In this document: piece after piece, positions 1 to 8,240 of the stretch
Layout of the letters: the number at the start of each line of letters is the position of its first letter
How positions within the stretch are numbered: position 1 is the stretch's first letter
Origin: Planktothrix tepida PCC 9214
Lineage (GTDB): Bacteria; Cyanobacteriota; Cyanobacteriia; Cyanobacteriales; Microcoleaceae
NCBI RefSeq assembly: GCF_900009145.1
Contig: NZ_LN889813.1
Coordinates: 495,005 to 559,004, forward strand
Direction of reading: 5' to 3'
Length of the DNA: 64,000 nt
Program-made: the position numbers and the translations under genes
Notes under the pieces: model-generated
What the model was told of the DNA's origin: nothing
Database searches by the model: none
Seen by the model: the letters and a program-made list of their open reading frames with translations, nothing else

Positions 1-1325
1 TCGGTCTTCAGGGGAACCAGAGCTAACAACGGTTGTCCGGGTTGAATTTTTTTGCCAACTTCGGCGGTGAGTTGACCGACATAGCCACTGACTGGGGCGG
101 TAATGGTGGTATAGGTCAGTTGTTGACGAGCTAAGGCGAGGGAGGCTTCCGCCTGTTTCATTTGGGCTAACGCCAGTTGGGTTTGATCCTGCTGTACCAC
201 CACTTCCTGACCGGAGGCTTGGGTTTCTGCAACTTGAGCTTGAGACGCATTGGCTTGAGCTAAGGATTTTTCCACCTGAGCTTGGGCTTGACTGACTTGA
301 GCATTCGCTTGTTGGAGTCGCGCTTGGGCGGTTTTAACGGCTGCTTGGGCTTGAGCCAGTTGAGCTTGACTATTAGCCACTTGAGCTTGAGCTTGTTGCA
401 GTTTGGACTGGGCATTATTCACCGTTGCTTGAGCTTGTCCAACGCCTTGTTGAGCTACGGTTAAACTCGCTTCAGCTTCTGTAAACGCAGCTTGGGCTGT
501 CTCCAGTCGTTGAGCCGGAATTACATTTTGGCTGTATAGGGTTTGATACCGTTGAACGTCTTGTTGAGTTCGGGTAACTTCAGCTTCGGCTTGGGTAACT
601 TTCGCACGAGCAGCATTCACCCCTAATTCGGCTTCCTGAATTTGAGATCGTTGGGTGGCAATATTAGCTTGGTCTTGTTGCAATTGAGCTTGGGCGGCGT
701 TAACACCGAGTTGAGCTTGTTGGACTAAAGCTTGGGCTGCCACTGCTTCCGATTGAGCTTGCTGAACGTTAGTTTGTTGGGCGGCAACATCGGCTTGTTG
801 AGCTTTGAAATTGGATTGCGCTTGTTCAACTTGACTAATATTGGTATTCGCCGTTAAAGAAACTTGATCTTTAGCACTTTGTAATTTAGCTTGAGCCGCG
901 TTTAGGTTGGCTTGTTCCTGTTGAATTTTTAATAATAAATCTTGATCTTCTAAAATCACTAACGGTTGACCCGCTTTTACATAATCGCCATCTTTAACCA
1001 ATACTTGCTGAACAGTCGCTGCAATTTTGGGGGCGAGGGGAGAAATATGCCCTTCAATTTGGGCGTTATCCGTTGTGGCGTGGGTGCTTTGATATTGCCA
1101 CCAACGACTCCCGAAAACGCCTCCTGTGATTAAGGCGATCGCACCGACTAACAAAAAAGCCCAGCGACGATTGTTTTTCTTCGGAGGTTGGGTTTCCTCA
1201 ATAACAGGAAAGTTTTCAACCAGGGGTTGATGTCCATTGCTTTGAATCTGTTCCGGCGATAAAGGCTTCTGATGTTCAACGGGTTCTGCTTTTAAGTGAG
1301 AATCAATAACAGTGTTGGATTTCAT
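1..1325 (-). CDS. HlyD/EmrA-type efflux adaptor, partial (C-terminus beyond left edge)
   Basis: Membrane-fusion adaptor of a drug or metabolite exporter; it would bridge an inner-membrane pump to an outer-membrane channel. Reading the minus strand from the ATG at 1325 gives an open frame to the edge: a polar N-terminus of about 50 residues, one membrane segment (WAFLLVGAIALITGGVFG), the typical start of the beta-barrel/lipoyl region (TTDNAQIEGHISPLAPKIAA, VLVKDGDYVKAGQPLVILED), a very long Ala/Gln-rich coiled coil that fills most of the visible part, and the returning lipoyl half (TITAPVSGYVGQLTAEVG). The start overlaps the end of the TetR gene by 23 bases, so the two form one operon. The pump gene is presumably further left. 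The unusually long coiled coil is low-complexity (AQAQ, QANAQ). Family call is secure; substrate unknown. Confidence 0.9.
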   Translation of the reverse strand, partial: MKSNTVIDSHLKAEPVEHQKPLSPEQIQSNGHQPLVENFPVIEETQPPKKNNRRWAFLLVGAIALITGGVFGSRWWQYQSTHATTDNAQIEGHISPLAPKIAATVQQVLVKDGDYVKAGQPLVILEDQDLLLKIQQEQANLNAAQAKLQSAKDQVSLTANTNISQVEQAQSNFKAQQADVAAQQTNVQQAQSEAVAAQALVQQAQLGVNAAQAQLQQDQANIATQRSQIQEAELGVNAARAKVTQAEAEVTRTQQDVQRYQTLYSQNVIPAQRLETAQAAFTEAEASLTVAQQGVGQAQATVNNAQSKLQQAQAQVANSQAQLAQAQAAVKTAQARLQQANAQVSQAQAQVEKSLAQANASQAQVAETQASGQEVVVQQDQTQLALAQMKQAEASLALARQQLTYTTITAPVSGYVGQLTAEVGKKIQPGQPLLALVPLKT

Positions 1326-1962
1326 CTTGCTGTTCTCTACTAATCAAGGTGTTGTCGGTTGGTAAGAAACTGATACCCCGCACGAAGAGATCGACACAGG
1401 TTTCAATATATTCTTCGCGGCTGTAATGGATGAAATGAGGGATCGCATTGCGTCGCAGCATTCCCGCCAGTAACATTCCGGTAAATAAATCAACGGAGGG
1501 TTCTAAGGGTAAATCTGAGCGCACTGTACCCCGGTTTTGGGCATTGTTGAGGTAAGTTAGTAGCTTTTCTCTCAAGGGTTGGGTGGCTTCGGCAATAATC
1601 CGAGATGCCACTTGGGGATGGCGTTTAGCTTCTCCGATAAAGGTGCGAATCAAAGCTTCATGGTCTTCGAGCATTTTGTTATAAAGCAACCCATAATGCG
1701 TTAAATCCTCTTTTAAATCCTGTGTCCACTCCTCTTGATGGGTTAACGCTTCCATTTGCAAGGCGATTGTGTGTTGGACAACGGAGGCGAGTAACTGTTC
1801 TTTGCTATGGAAATGACGAAATAAGGTTACTTCATTGACTCCCGCCACACGCGCAATTTCTTTGGTGGTGGCTCCCGCAATTCCAGCTTCAGCAAATACT
1901 TCTAAAGCCGCTTTCAATAAGCGAGTTCGAGTAGCTGCGGTTTTCTGCTCCTGAGAATTCAT
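1303..1962 (-). CDS. TetR/AcrR family transcriptional regulator
   Basis: A 219-residue one-component repressor. Residues about 8-60 form the TetR DNA-binding domain (TRTRLLKAALEVFAEAGIAG, then TTKEIARVAGVNEVTLFRHF); the rest is the helical ligand/dimer domain. It is the first gene of an operon with the overlapping HlyD-type adaptor, the usual arrangement for a self-regulated efflux system. A -10-like box and an inverted repeat lie just upstream (see 1972-1994). The ATG at 1962 is the only sensible start; no strong Shine-Dalgarno is seen. The inducing ligand cannot be inferred. Confidence 0.93.
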   Translation of the reverse strand: MNSQEQKTAATRTRLLKAALEVFAEAGIAGATTKEIARVAGVNEVTLFRHFHSKEQLLASVVQHTIALQMEALTHQEEWTQDLKEDLTHYGLLYNKMLEDHEALIRTFIGEAKRHPQVASRIIAEATQPLREKLLTYLNNAQNRGTVRSDLPLEPSVDLFTGMLLAGMLRRNAIPHFIHYSREEYIETCVDLFVRGISFLPTDNTLISREQQDEIQHCY

Positions 1963-1971
1963 AGACTATCA

Positions 1972-1994
1972 TGTAAGTGCTTACTTGCATTATA
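1972..1994 (-). promoter_or_regulatory. Candidate TetR operator overlapping a -10 box
   Basis: Ten bases upstream of the TetR start lies the imperfect inverted repeat GTAAGTGCTTACTTGC (AAGT-N4-ACTT core). On the minus strand a TATAAT box (1989-1994) abuts it. Such placement fits autorepression of the TetR-efflux operon. The operator role is inference from position and symmetry. Confidence 0.5.
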
Positions 1995-2053
1995 ACGAAT
2001 TTTAAACTATATTGTTCTTTCTGAAGATATAAAATAACTGTTTCTATGTGATG

Positions 2054-2109
2054 AGAAACCGGGTTTCTGACGAGATCGGTTTTAATCTTTTAAATTCAGA
2101 AACCCGGTT
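2054..2109. repeat. Paired AGAAACC palindromic repeat
   Basis: AGAAACCGGGTTTCT (2054-2068) is followed 28 bases later by the inverse form CAGAAACCCGGTT (2097-2109). Each half is itself nearly palindromic and the two can pair with each other. The same pair recurs at 58336-58400, 59729-59793 and 62523-62592, with a degenerate one at 47716-47746. Here it lies directly downstream of the dienelactone-hydrolase-like gene (its stop is 2113), before the TetR promoter. Confidence 0.85.
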
Positions 2110-2112
2110 GAT

Positions 2113-2928
2113 CTAAAAGATTTCGTTAAAAAATAGTTTCATGGCTTCAAAAGAACGTCGATCAGAATCGGGATTATAAGCTATTCCTTTAGAGGGATCA
2201 TTTCCTGATTTAGGATTGGTGAAACTATGGACTGTTCTACCATAACTGATCATTTGCCAATCCACATTTCCGTCTCTCATTTCCTTCTCAAATGCCATAA
2301 TATCTTCTGGGGAAACTAATGGATCATCTGCACCGTGTAACACTAAAACTTTGCTTTTAATTTGTTTTCCATCCTGGGGATTTGGACTATCTAAACCGCC
2401 ATGAAAACTCACAACCCCATCAATATCTGCGCCACTTCTTGCTAATTCTAAAACCGTTGTTCCTCCAAAACAATAGCCAATAGCAGCTAAATTTTGAGGA
2501 TCAGTTTGAGGTTGTTTTTGGAGTTCTGTTAAAGCAGCATTCACTCGTTCCCTTAATAACGCCCGGTTACTGCGGTAAAGGGTGGCTTGAGTTCGGGCTT
2601 CCTCTGCGGTTTGGGGTCGTATTCCTTTACCATAAATATCCGCAGCAAAGGCGACGTAACCGAGGCGTGCGAGTTGTTCCGTGCGACTTTTAGCATACTC
2701 ATCTAACCCTTTCCATTCATGAACAACTAACACTCCTGGACGTTTCCCAGTTTGTGAAGAATTGTATGCTAAATATCCTTCTAAAACGGTATCGCCTTGT
2801 CGATATTCGATGAGTTGGGTTTGTAACGTGTTGGGGGTTTGGGCGGATGTTAGGATTGTCCAAACGGGAGTGATCAAAATCCCAATGACGAGAAGAATGA
2901 ATAAAGAATATTTTTTGAGAATGTTCAT
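2113..2928 (-). CDS. Dienelactone hydrolase family protein, exported
   Basis: An alpha/beta hydrolase of 271 residues with an N-terminal hydrophobic signal (residues 7-29, IFILLVIGILITPVW region). The nucleophile elbow is G-Y-C-F-G-G with Cys153, as in dienelactone hydrolases; the acid is in GADDPLV (about 199-205) and the histidine in TVHSFTNP (His234). The oxyanion-side motif VVHEWKGL is also present. Family members hydrolyse lactones or esters; in cyanobacteria the physiological substrate is usually unknown. The signal suggests a periplasmic or membrane-attached enzyme. It stands alone between rsmH and the repeat at 2054-2109. Confidence 0.9.
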   Translation of the reverse strand: MNILKKYSLFILLVIGILITPVWTILTSAQTPNTLQTQLIEYRQGDTVLEGYLAYNSSQTGKRPGVLVVHEWKGLDEYAKSRTEQLARLGYVAFAADIYGKGIRPQTAEEARTQATLYRSNRALLRERVNAALTELQKQPQTDPQNLAAIGYCFGGTTVLELARSGADIDGVVSFHGGLDSPNPQDGKQIKSKVLVLHGADDPLVSPEDIMAFEKEMRDGNVDWQMISYGRTVHSFTNPKSGNDPSKGIAYNPDSDRRSFEAMKLFFNEIF

Positions 2929-2985
2929 AAGCCAGTAGAGGAGAAATGTCAGAATAATTCAGAATAGAAAGGGTTAGATAAGTTT

Positions 2986-3900
2986 CTAAAATTCGATCAG
3001 CTTTCGTTCTGCTACTCTTAATTTTGCGGAACGAGAACGGGGATTATTGTTTAGTTCATCGGGTTGGGGTTGAATCGGTTTTTTCGTTAATACCTGTAAA
3101 ATCGGAGAATCTTTTAATCGATGTTTAACGATTCTATCTTCTAAACTATGAAAACTAATAATCCCAATTCTGCCTCCAGGTTTTAACCAATATTGGGCTT
3201 GATCTAAGAATTTTTCTAAACATGTTAACTCTTGATTCACCGCAATTCTTAGAGCTTGAAACACACGGGTTGCAGGATGAATCCGTCCGTGACGATAACT
3301 CCCCGGAACACAATTGGTGATCGCATTTGCTAAATCTGTTGTGGTTTGAAACGGCCGTTTTTCTACAATTCGTTTAGCAATGCGTCTCGATAACCGTTCT
3401 TCCCCGTAATGATAAAAAATATCCGCTAATTCCTTCTCATCCCAATGGTTAATAATCTCCGCCGCGGTTAAGGATTGTTGTTGATTCATCCGCATATCTA
3501 AAGGGGCAGTATAACGAAAACTAAACCCCCGTTCTGGCTGATCAAACTGATAGGAACTTACCCCTAAATCGGCAATAATTCCATCAAATTGTTTTCCTTT
3601 GGGGTTATATTGAGCAAAATTCCCTTGCCAAAACTTTACTCTTTCTAGTATAGAGGGTTCCGTTTGTTCAAATTTAACACGGGCAGCCGCGATCGCATCT
3701 TGATCTTGATCAATGGCTGTCAATCTAACATTCTCTGCTGCTTGCAACAATAACAAACTATGTCCGCCACCGCCTACGGTCGCATCCAGATATTCTCCCC
3801 CCGCCCGAATTTCTAACCCAGCAATTAATTCCCGACTCAGTACCGGAATATGGACAAAGGGGGTTTGAGTGTTTTCTGTTAATGCTTCAATTTCAGACAA
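2986..3900 (-). CDS. rsmH: 16S rRNA (cytosine(1402)-N(4))-methyltransferase RsmH
   Basis: Methylates N4 of C1402 in the decoding centre of 16S rRNA using S-adenosylmethionine. The 304 residues match the usual family length. Seen: the SAM-binding loop [10 protein letters not shown], the family block [13 protein letters not shown] with PERGFSFR and LDMRM, the helical insert with [13 protein letters not shown], and [12 protein letters not shown] near the C-terminus. In many bacteria rsmH sits in the division cluster; here it is not accompanied by mra or fts genes, as is common in cyanobacteria. Confidence 0.97.
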   Translation of the reverse strand: MSEIEALTENTQTPFVHIPVLSRELIAGLEIRAGGEYLDATVGGGGHSLLLLQAAENVRLTAIDQDQDAIAAARVKFEQTEPSILERVKFWQGNFAQYNPKGKQFDGIIADLGVSSYQFDQPERGFSFRYTAPLDMRMNQQQSLTAAEIINHWDEKELADIFYHYGEERLSRRIAKRIVEKRPFQTTTDLANAITNCVPGSYRHGRIHPATRVFQALRIAVNQELTCLEKFLDQAQYWLKPGGRIGIISFHSLEDRIVKHRLKDSPILQVLTKKPIQPQPDELNNNPRSRSAKLRVAERKLIEF

Positions 3901-3932
3901 TTTCAGTATTCCTAATTTTAACTATAATAATA

Positions 3933-4352
3933 TTAGCTTAAAAAATAAGTATAATTTATATTCTTGACTTCTAATTTAGCATTATATTTCTTTTTGAAAT
4001 CCCGCTTAAAATTTTGAATTTCAGTTGTGGCTAGAGGACATTGGGTTGATATAATAATACAAACCTTTTCTTGTTTGGCTGGATCATCAGAGAGTTGTTT
4101 AATCGTTGCTTCTAGTTGTTCAATGGCGTGCAAAATTTTAGACCCTTTAAGCTCAATATAGATTTCTAATCTCTTTTTGATATCTAGTTCATCAGGAATA
4201 ACCAGATAATCACAACACCGACCTTCTTTTATTGCACATCCATCGACCTGAACTACACAAACTTTAAATTGATTCGGATTTTCTATAACAAATTTACTCT
4301 TATTTTCTTGAAATAGAAAACCCACCGCAACATAGGCAGAGGGCTTCACCAC
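3933..4352 (-). CDS. Hypothetical protein with PD-(D/E)xK nuclease-like core
   Basis: A 139-residue protein, not recognised by name. Its core shows E43 in IKEGR, D48 in CCDYLV, then a hydrophobic strand ending in E67-L-K69 (IYIELKG), followed by helices and a second hydrophobic strand (KVCIIIST). This D...ExK spacing on a beta-hairpin is the signature of the PD-(D/E)xK nuclease fold, and the protein is as small as many stand-alone members. The frame opens with GTG codons and no ATG, so the exact start is uncertain. It lies downstream of the small acidic protein gene on the same strand. Nuclease activity and any link to defence are inference. Confidence 0.6.
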   Translation of the reverse strand: MVKPSAYVAVGFLFQENKSKFVIENPNQFKVCVVQVDGCAIKEGRCCDYLVIPDELDIKKRLEIYIELKGSKILHAIEQLEATIKQLSDDPAKQEKVCIIISTQCPLATTEIQNFKRDFKKKYNAKLEVKNINYTYFLS

Positions 4353-4393
4353 GAAAGTAATTTAATCATACAGAGGGGGGCTTTTTGTAGCCC

Positions 4394-4633
4394 TTAATCT
4401 TCATCCCAATAAGTTTGGTTATAACCAAGTTTTGTTGCTGCATCACGTTCCGCTTGGGTTAATTCCTTCCAATATTTCTCATTAGAATTGGGAGCGTCAG
4501 AGTCTTCTTCCCAACTCGCTTCATTCCAACCTAAAGTGACCCACAACCCTTGCTCAACATCATTCATATCTGTCCAACTCAAGTCATCCCAAGTGTCACC
4601 TGGATTACCTTCAATGTTCCGAATCGTTGACAT
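4394..4633 (-). CDS. Small acidic protein with two W-LG(W/Y)N-W repeats
   Basis: A 79-residue, strongly acidic, tryptophan-rich protein. It holds two degenerate copies of one motif: W-T-D-M-x3-E ... LGWNEASWEED (about 20-45) and W-K-E-L-x3-E-x2-A-A ... LGYNQTYWDED (about 55-79). The motif W-x2-L-x3-E-x2-AA-x2-LGY-x4-W is one I know as a short repeat in bacterial and algal proteins of unknown function; I cannot assign a role. GAGG lies 7 bases upstream of the ATG, supporting the start. It has the same orientation as the nuclease-like gene 40 bases downstream, and a short GGGCT/AGCCC hairpin lies between the two. Confidence 0.7.
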   Translation of the reverse strand: MSTIRNIEGNPGDTWDDLSWTDMNDVEQGLWVTLGWNEASWEEDSDAPNSNEKYWKELTQAERDAATKLGYNQTYWDED

Positions 4634-4812
4634 ACATTACCTCACTAAGTTTTAAACACTTGCTGCCTACAGCTTGTCCTCAATTCTACAAGCACCTGAC
4701 ACAGAAATTTTGACTTTTTCCCTAAAGGAATTTTTCATCAATTGTGGCAACCATTCCCCGGCTTAACGGCGCTGTTCGCACAGTTGCGACTCAAACGCCA
4801 TTAAGGATGGGA

Positions 4813-6237
4813 TTAATTTAGATGACGATAGGCTTCAACCCAGGTCGTTTTGCTGGTCAATTTTCCGAATTTCTTAATATCATCATCGTTCATTTTTTCT
4901 CGAACAATTGATTTTAGTTGGTTAAGAGATAAATCATCCGGGTTGAGTGCTTCTAACCCAACTGATGACAACTCTTCAGTGTTTTGACTGTCCTCCTTCA
5001 CCGTTGCTTGTTGACTGTCTGAGATGTCCTGACTGTCCTCCTTCACCGTTACGGGTTGACTGTCTGGGATGTCCTGACTGTCCTCCTTCACCGTTACGGG
5101 TTGACTGTCTGGGATGTCCTGACTGTCCGGTGCAGTTAAAGTTTCGGTAGTATCAGAAACTTCAACATTTGTGACAGTTTCAATCGGTTCAGTATCCGGT
5201 GCCTTTTCAATTTCCCGTCGTTTAGCTTCCACTTCCCTTAAAGCTTCTGCCTTCATTTTTTTAGAGGCTTTAAAAAAGTTAGGGCGTTCCTCTGTGGGTT
5301 CGCTTAACAATTCCACAAATCCAAATACATCTCTGTCGGGTAGAAAACGAGCTTTTAACTCTACAAAATAAGTTTTACCTTGTTGTTCTTTTTCGAGTTT
5401 AGGATTGAATCGAAAGGGTTTTACGGGTGAATCTCTCCACAAAAGTGGCGCATGGGTAGCCTTCATGAATTTAACCTTCCGAGAGGCTTCTGCTTCTTTA
5501 ATCCACGCTAATCTATCTTTAGTAAAGTTTCTAAAGACTGAGATACAAGGTGTTCTGCAAACGGGTATAAATTGCCATAACCCGCACAATCTAAACTCAA
5601 AATCTTTTAATTCTGAATTGAAGGGATGTTCTTTTTTTGTGGGAAGAGAGGAGATAAACCCTGATAATTGGAAGGCGATAATATAAGGTTTATCCCGACC
5701 GGGAAAGTGTAAAATTTTAGGGTACACGATTAATCTTTGAGTCGTGTTTCCTGTGGCTTCAATTTCTTTTTTCAGGGCTTCGTAAGCAAATCGGCGTCTA
5801 CCGGGAATATAAAATAACCGATATTCCTTATCTCCTATCTTAATCGTAGACACATCCCCTAAATTAACTTCACCTTTGATAATACCAATGGCTTGGAAGA
5901 GGGACTCATTTTTAGGTTTAGGTTCTTTGGGTTCCTGGGGAGTTTCAAGTTCAGTTGAGGGTTGGGGTTCAACTTTAACCTTGGGTGCAATTATTTTCTT
6001 GGGTTTAACAGGTTCTGATTCTACTTGGACTTCATCTATTTTCTTGGGTTTGACGGCTTCTAATTTTACTGGTTGTACTTCATCAGTTTTTGATTCAACT
6101 TCCGGCTCGGTTTCTATTTCAGTCTCCGATTTCAACTTAGCCAACAATTGCTTATACATTTGCTGATACATTGCCTTTTGCTTGGGGTTGGTAGCCGTGG
6201 CAATTAATTTTTTGATTTTTTCTATTTGTTCGGTCAT
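4813..6237 (-). CDS. Hypothetical protein, lysine/proline/glutamate-rich with internal 15-residue repeats
   Basis: A 474-residue protein of unknown function. Order seen: a short helical N-terminus (IEKIKKLIATATNPKQKAMY), a P/K/E/V-rich linker to about residue 110, a globular part of about 120-330 (NLGDVSTIKIGDKEYRLFYIPG, LIVYPKILHFPG, FEFRLCGLWQFIPVCRTPC), a second acidic linker with three 15-residue repeats of the type SQDIPDSQPVTVKED, and a C-terminal helical piece (LSLNQLKSIVREKMNDDD ... TWVEAYRHLN) that resembles a small SAP/HeH-like nucleic-acid-binding tail. The two long charged linkers make a flexible multidomain scaffold likely. No neighbour points to a function. Confidence 0.75.
   Translation of the reverse strand: MTEQIEKIKKLIATATNPKQKAMYQQMYKQLLAKLKSETEIETEPEVESKTDEVQPVKLEAVKPKKIDEVQVESEPVKPKKIIAPKVKVEPQPSTELETPQEPKEPKPKNESLFQAIGIIKGEVNLGDVSTIKIGDKEYRLFYIPGRRRFAYEALKKEIEATGNTTQRLIVYPKILHFPGRDKPYIIAFQLSGFISSLPTKKEHPFNSELKDFEFRLCGLWQFIPVCRTPCISVFRNFTKDRLAWIKEAEASRKVKFMKATHAPLLWRDSPVKPFRFNPKLEKEQQGKTYFVELKARFLPDRDVFGFVELLSEPTEERPNFFKASKKMKAEALREVEAKRREIEKAPDTEPIETVTNVEVSDTTETLTAPDSQDIPDSQPVTVKEDSQDIPDSQPVTVKEDSQDISDSQQATVKEDSQNTEELSSVGLEALNPDDLSLNQLKSIVREKMNDDDIKKFGKLTSKTTWVEAYRHLN
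4986..5120 (-). repeat. Three tandem 45-bp coding repeats
   Basis: Three in-frame 45-base units (4986-5030, 5031-5075, 5076-5120), two nearly identical and one with a few changes, followed by the first bases of a fourth. They encode SQDIPDSQPVTVKED-type units in the linker of the 474-residue protein. A multiple of three keeps the frame under slippage, so copy number could vary between strains. Confidence 0.95.
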
Positions 6238-6665
6238 TTGCTATGCTTTGATCAACTGGTAACATTTGTATTATCTCCCAATCTCTCGACAAAGGGGGAT
6301 ATTTTTTTGAAAATATTTCTAACAAGAACTGAGAACCCCAGAGACAGAAAGGTTAAAAAATGACATAAAACTTTACATTCCCCAGGAACCTTTAATCCCG
6401 AAAAACCCCTATCCCTAGCTCATAAGCTATCAGGTAGCCCACTAGCGATCATTTTTTCCGAATTGATTATCCTGTCCTATCTAATTTGAAAGAGGTTTTC
6501 ATCCCCTAAAATTTAACTTTAGGTAGACTGAACTTAAATATTATTTTGCTAAAAAGGATTTATTGAAATTTCCTTGACCGTTGACTGAAGAATCAGTTTA
6601 CAGATGTTGCGTGTCAATTTCAATTTTTTATCTTTTTACCCTTCTCTCCCCAATGAGGTAGTGCA
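6238..6665. other. Intergenic, 428 bases, between divergent genes
   Basis: This AT-rich stretch separates the 474-residue gene (minus) from the 70-residue gene (plus) and must hold both promoters. I see no open frame of coding character, no convincing terminator and no RNA structure that I can name. A GAGG with suitable spacing precedes the ATG at 6666. Confidence 0.5.
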
Positions 6666-6878
6666 ATGAAAACTTCCTTTGATATTCCTAAATTTTGTAA
6701 AAATCAACAGGTTTTTTTTATTGGAGGTTCGGGAATTATTAAAAATTATTTTTTGAGTTCAGGACGATGGGTTTACCTTGTAGAAATGGAATTAGGCCCT
6801 GTACCGGATATGGGAAGAATTGGGTTTGAAACCACAATTTTGCTCTCCCAAACCGATCTCGAACCCGCGCTCGGTTAA
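6666..6878 (+). CDS. Conserved small cyanobacterial protein (hypothetical)
   Basis: A 70-residue protein. The core VFFIGGSGIIKNYFLSSGRW followed by YLVEMELGP and GRIGFETTILL reads as a small beta-barrel (SH3/KOW-like) with a conserved look: glycine turns, alternating hydrophobics. GAGG eight bases upstream of the ATG supports the start. It lies 150 bases upstream of psaL in the same direction but with an intervening T-rich stretch, so cotranscription is uncertain. I do not know a function. Confidence 0.7.
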   Translation: MKTSFDIPKFCKNQQVFFIGGSGIIKNYFLSSGRWVYLVEMELGPVPDMGRIGFETTILLSQTDLEPALG

Positions 6879-7028
6879 TCCTGTCAAAACCTCAGTATAA
6901 TGCTTTTTTTTGGGGACAACCTATAACTCAAGAGAGATTATTTTATATAGCTTCTGGAAGATGAATTAAGGGCTAAATTCCTCTAAATTGGGTTTAGGTA
7001 ATCCTATAAAATTACGGAATCAAAGATT

Positions 7029-7562
7029 ATGGTTCAAATCGTAGAAAATATTCAACGTTCTAATGATCGCCCAGGTGATCCCCGCAACCGTGAAGTGGTT
7101 CATGCACCTTATGATGATCCGCAAATTGGTAATTTAGCAACCCCGATTAATTCTTCTGCCTTTACCAAAGCATTTATTAATAATTTACCCGCTTATCGTA
7201 AAGGTTTATCACCCCAACGTCGGGGGTTAGAAGTGGGTTTAGCTCATGGTTATTGGTTATTAGGCCCCTTTGTAACTTTTAATCCTTTACGAGATACAGC
7301 AGTAGGTTTAATGGCGGGATTATTTGCAACAATTAGTACCATTTTAATCTCCACTTTTGCGATTTCTTTATATGCAGCCAGTGATCCCCCGGAACCCCTA
7401 GCAACGGTTACTGCACCGAACCCTCCCGAAGCGTTAAAAACATCAGAAGGATGGCATGAATATGCAGGGGGATTTTTAGTTGGGGGTGTCGGTGGGGCGT
7501 TAGTTGCTTATGCAATTTTAGCAAATTTGGATGTGTTTAGAACCATTTTTAATATTTTATAA
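7029..7562 (+). CDS. psaL: Photosystem I reaction centre subunit XI
   Basis: PsaL sits at the trimer/tetramer contact of photosystem I in the thylakoid membrane. The 177 residues show the soluble N-terminus (HAPYDDPQIGNLATPINSS), the conserved LPAYRKGLSPQRRGLEVGLAHGYWL block, split here as LPAYRKGLSPQ and RGLEVGLAHGY, and hydrophobic segments at about 77-90 (YWLLGPFVTF), 95-118 (AVGLMAGLFATISTILISTF) and 147-170 (GFLVGGVGGALVAYAILANL). Length is somewhat above the usual 150-165 because of the N-terminus and the lumenal loop. No psaI reading frame was found next to it. Confidence 0.97.
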   Translation: MVQIVENIQRSNDRPGDPRNREVVHAPYDDPQIGNLATPINSSAFTKAFINNLPAYRKGLSPQRRGLEVGLAHGYWLLGPFVTFNPLRDTAVGLMAGLFATISTILISTFAISLYAASDPPEPLATVTAPNPPEALKTSEGWHEYAGGFLVGGVGGALVAYAILANLDVFRTIFNIL

Positions 7563-7570
7563 ACCCGTAA

Positions 7571-7627
7571 CGGGAGTAGAGCAAATATTGGAGTAAAATC
7601 AAATAGCGATCGCTCCCGATTTTTTTT
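7571..7627 (+). terminator. Probable rho-independent terminator of psaL
   Basis: CGGGAG (7571-7576) pairs with CTCCCG (7613-7618), the second arm directly abutting a GCGATCGC octamer, and is followed by ATTTTTTTT. The loop is long (36 bases), which lowers certainty, but position and T-run fit the end of psaL transcription. Confidence 0.5.
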
Positions 7628-7650
7628 ACAGCATGGGTTAATTTGGAGTT

Positions 7651-7675
7651 GGTGCGTGCACTATGCTTACGCACC
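7651..7675. repeat. GGTGCGT hairpin repeat
   Basis: GGTGCGT (7651-7657) and ACGCACC (7669-7675) form a stem with an 11-base loop, followed by CTA. A near-identical element is at 27268-27294 and a related one at 23435-23465, so this is a dispersed intergenic repeat. Confidence 0.7.
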
Positions 7676-7732
7676 CTACATATAGGATACAAACTGATAG
7701 AACATCCAAAAGAATACAACAAAAAGTCATAT

Positions 7733-7864
7733 TTAGCTATATTTTTGATCATAAAATTCCGTATAACCATAATCTGCATCGGTGAATAACCAATCGATTT
7801 CGCCTGATGTTCTCGCAATGTATCCATCTAAACTTGACGAGATAAACAACCGTATTTTTCTCAT
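7733..7864 (-). pseudogene. N-terminal fragment of a dihydrofolate reductase/RibD-C family gene
   Basis: From the ATG at 7864 the minus strand encodes 43 residues, beginning MRKIRLFISSSLDGYIAR and continuing through GEIDWLF and DADYGYTEFY before a TAA. The strand 1 plus SLDGYIAR block and the DYGYxEFY block are typical of the N-terminus of the DHFR-like (RibD C-terminal domain, YyaP/YwjB) family, whose members run to about 170-190 residues. The rest is absent; sequence beyond the stop shows no continuation in another frame. A truncated relic is the simplest reading. Confidence 0.75.
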
Positions 7865-8058
7865 AATTTAGGAAACAGCAAACTGAGCATTTTGAGGTTT
7901 GATTCTATACTCTACAATAAAGGAAAACCTGACCTCGGCTCAGATTTTTATCATCCTTCTTAGGAAAGATTAAGGATTTTTCCCAGTTATTCCTATAGCC
8001 AGATGAAAATAAAGCTTATGTTCTGTCATCTTATATACAGATGACTATCGCTGACTCA

Positions 8059-8086
8059 AAGTCCCCTATCTTCGGATGGGGGATTT
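8059..8086 (+). other. 12-bp stem-loop with cUUCGg tetraloop
   Basis: Arms 8059-8070 and 8075-8086 pair over all 12 positions (two G-T wobbles) around the loop TTCG closed by C-G, an exceptionally stable tetraloop. T-rich sequence follows. The arm sequence (AAGTCCCC ... GGGGATTT, preceded by GACTCA) resembles the subterminal hairpins I associate with IS200/IS605-type elements of cyanobacteria. No transposase frame is present, so this may be an end of a dead element or a terminator. The structure is certain; its origin is inference. Confidence 0.6.
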
Positions 8087-8240
8087 CAATTTTTATCTTT
8101 AATTTTACCTTGAATACCAGATTCTATCTTTGTGAGGATACTATTCTTTTTAAGCTAAATCTAAATGATGAGAACGACTTATTTCATAAGCTAGATGATC
8201 ATACTGAGATTAAACGTTAAATTAAGAGTATAAGGTAAGT

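Noticed and set aside
4986..5120. Regular repeats that look like a small CRISPR array
   Set aside because: The 45-bp units are contiguous without spacers and in frame with the surrounding protein.
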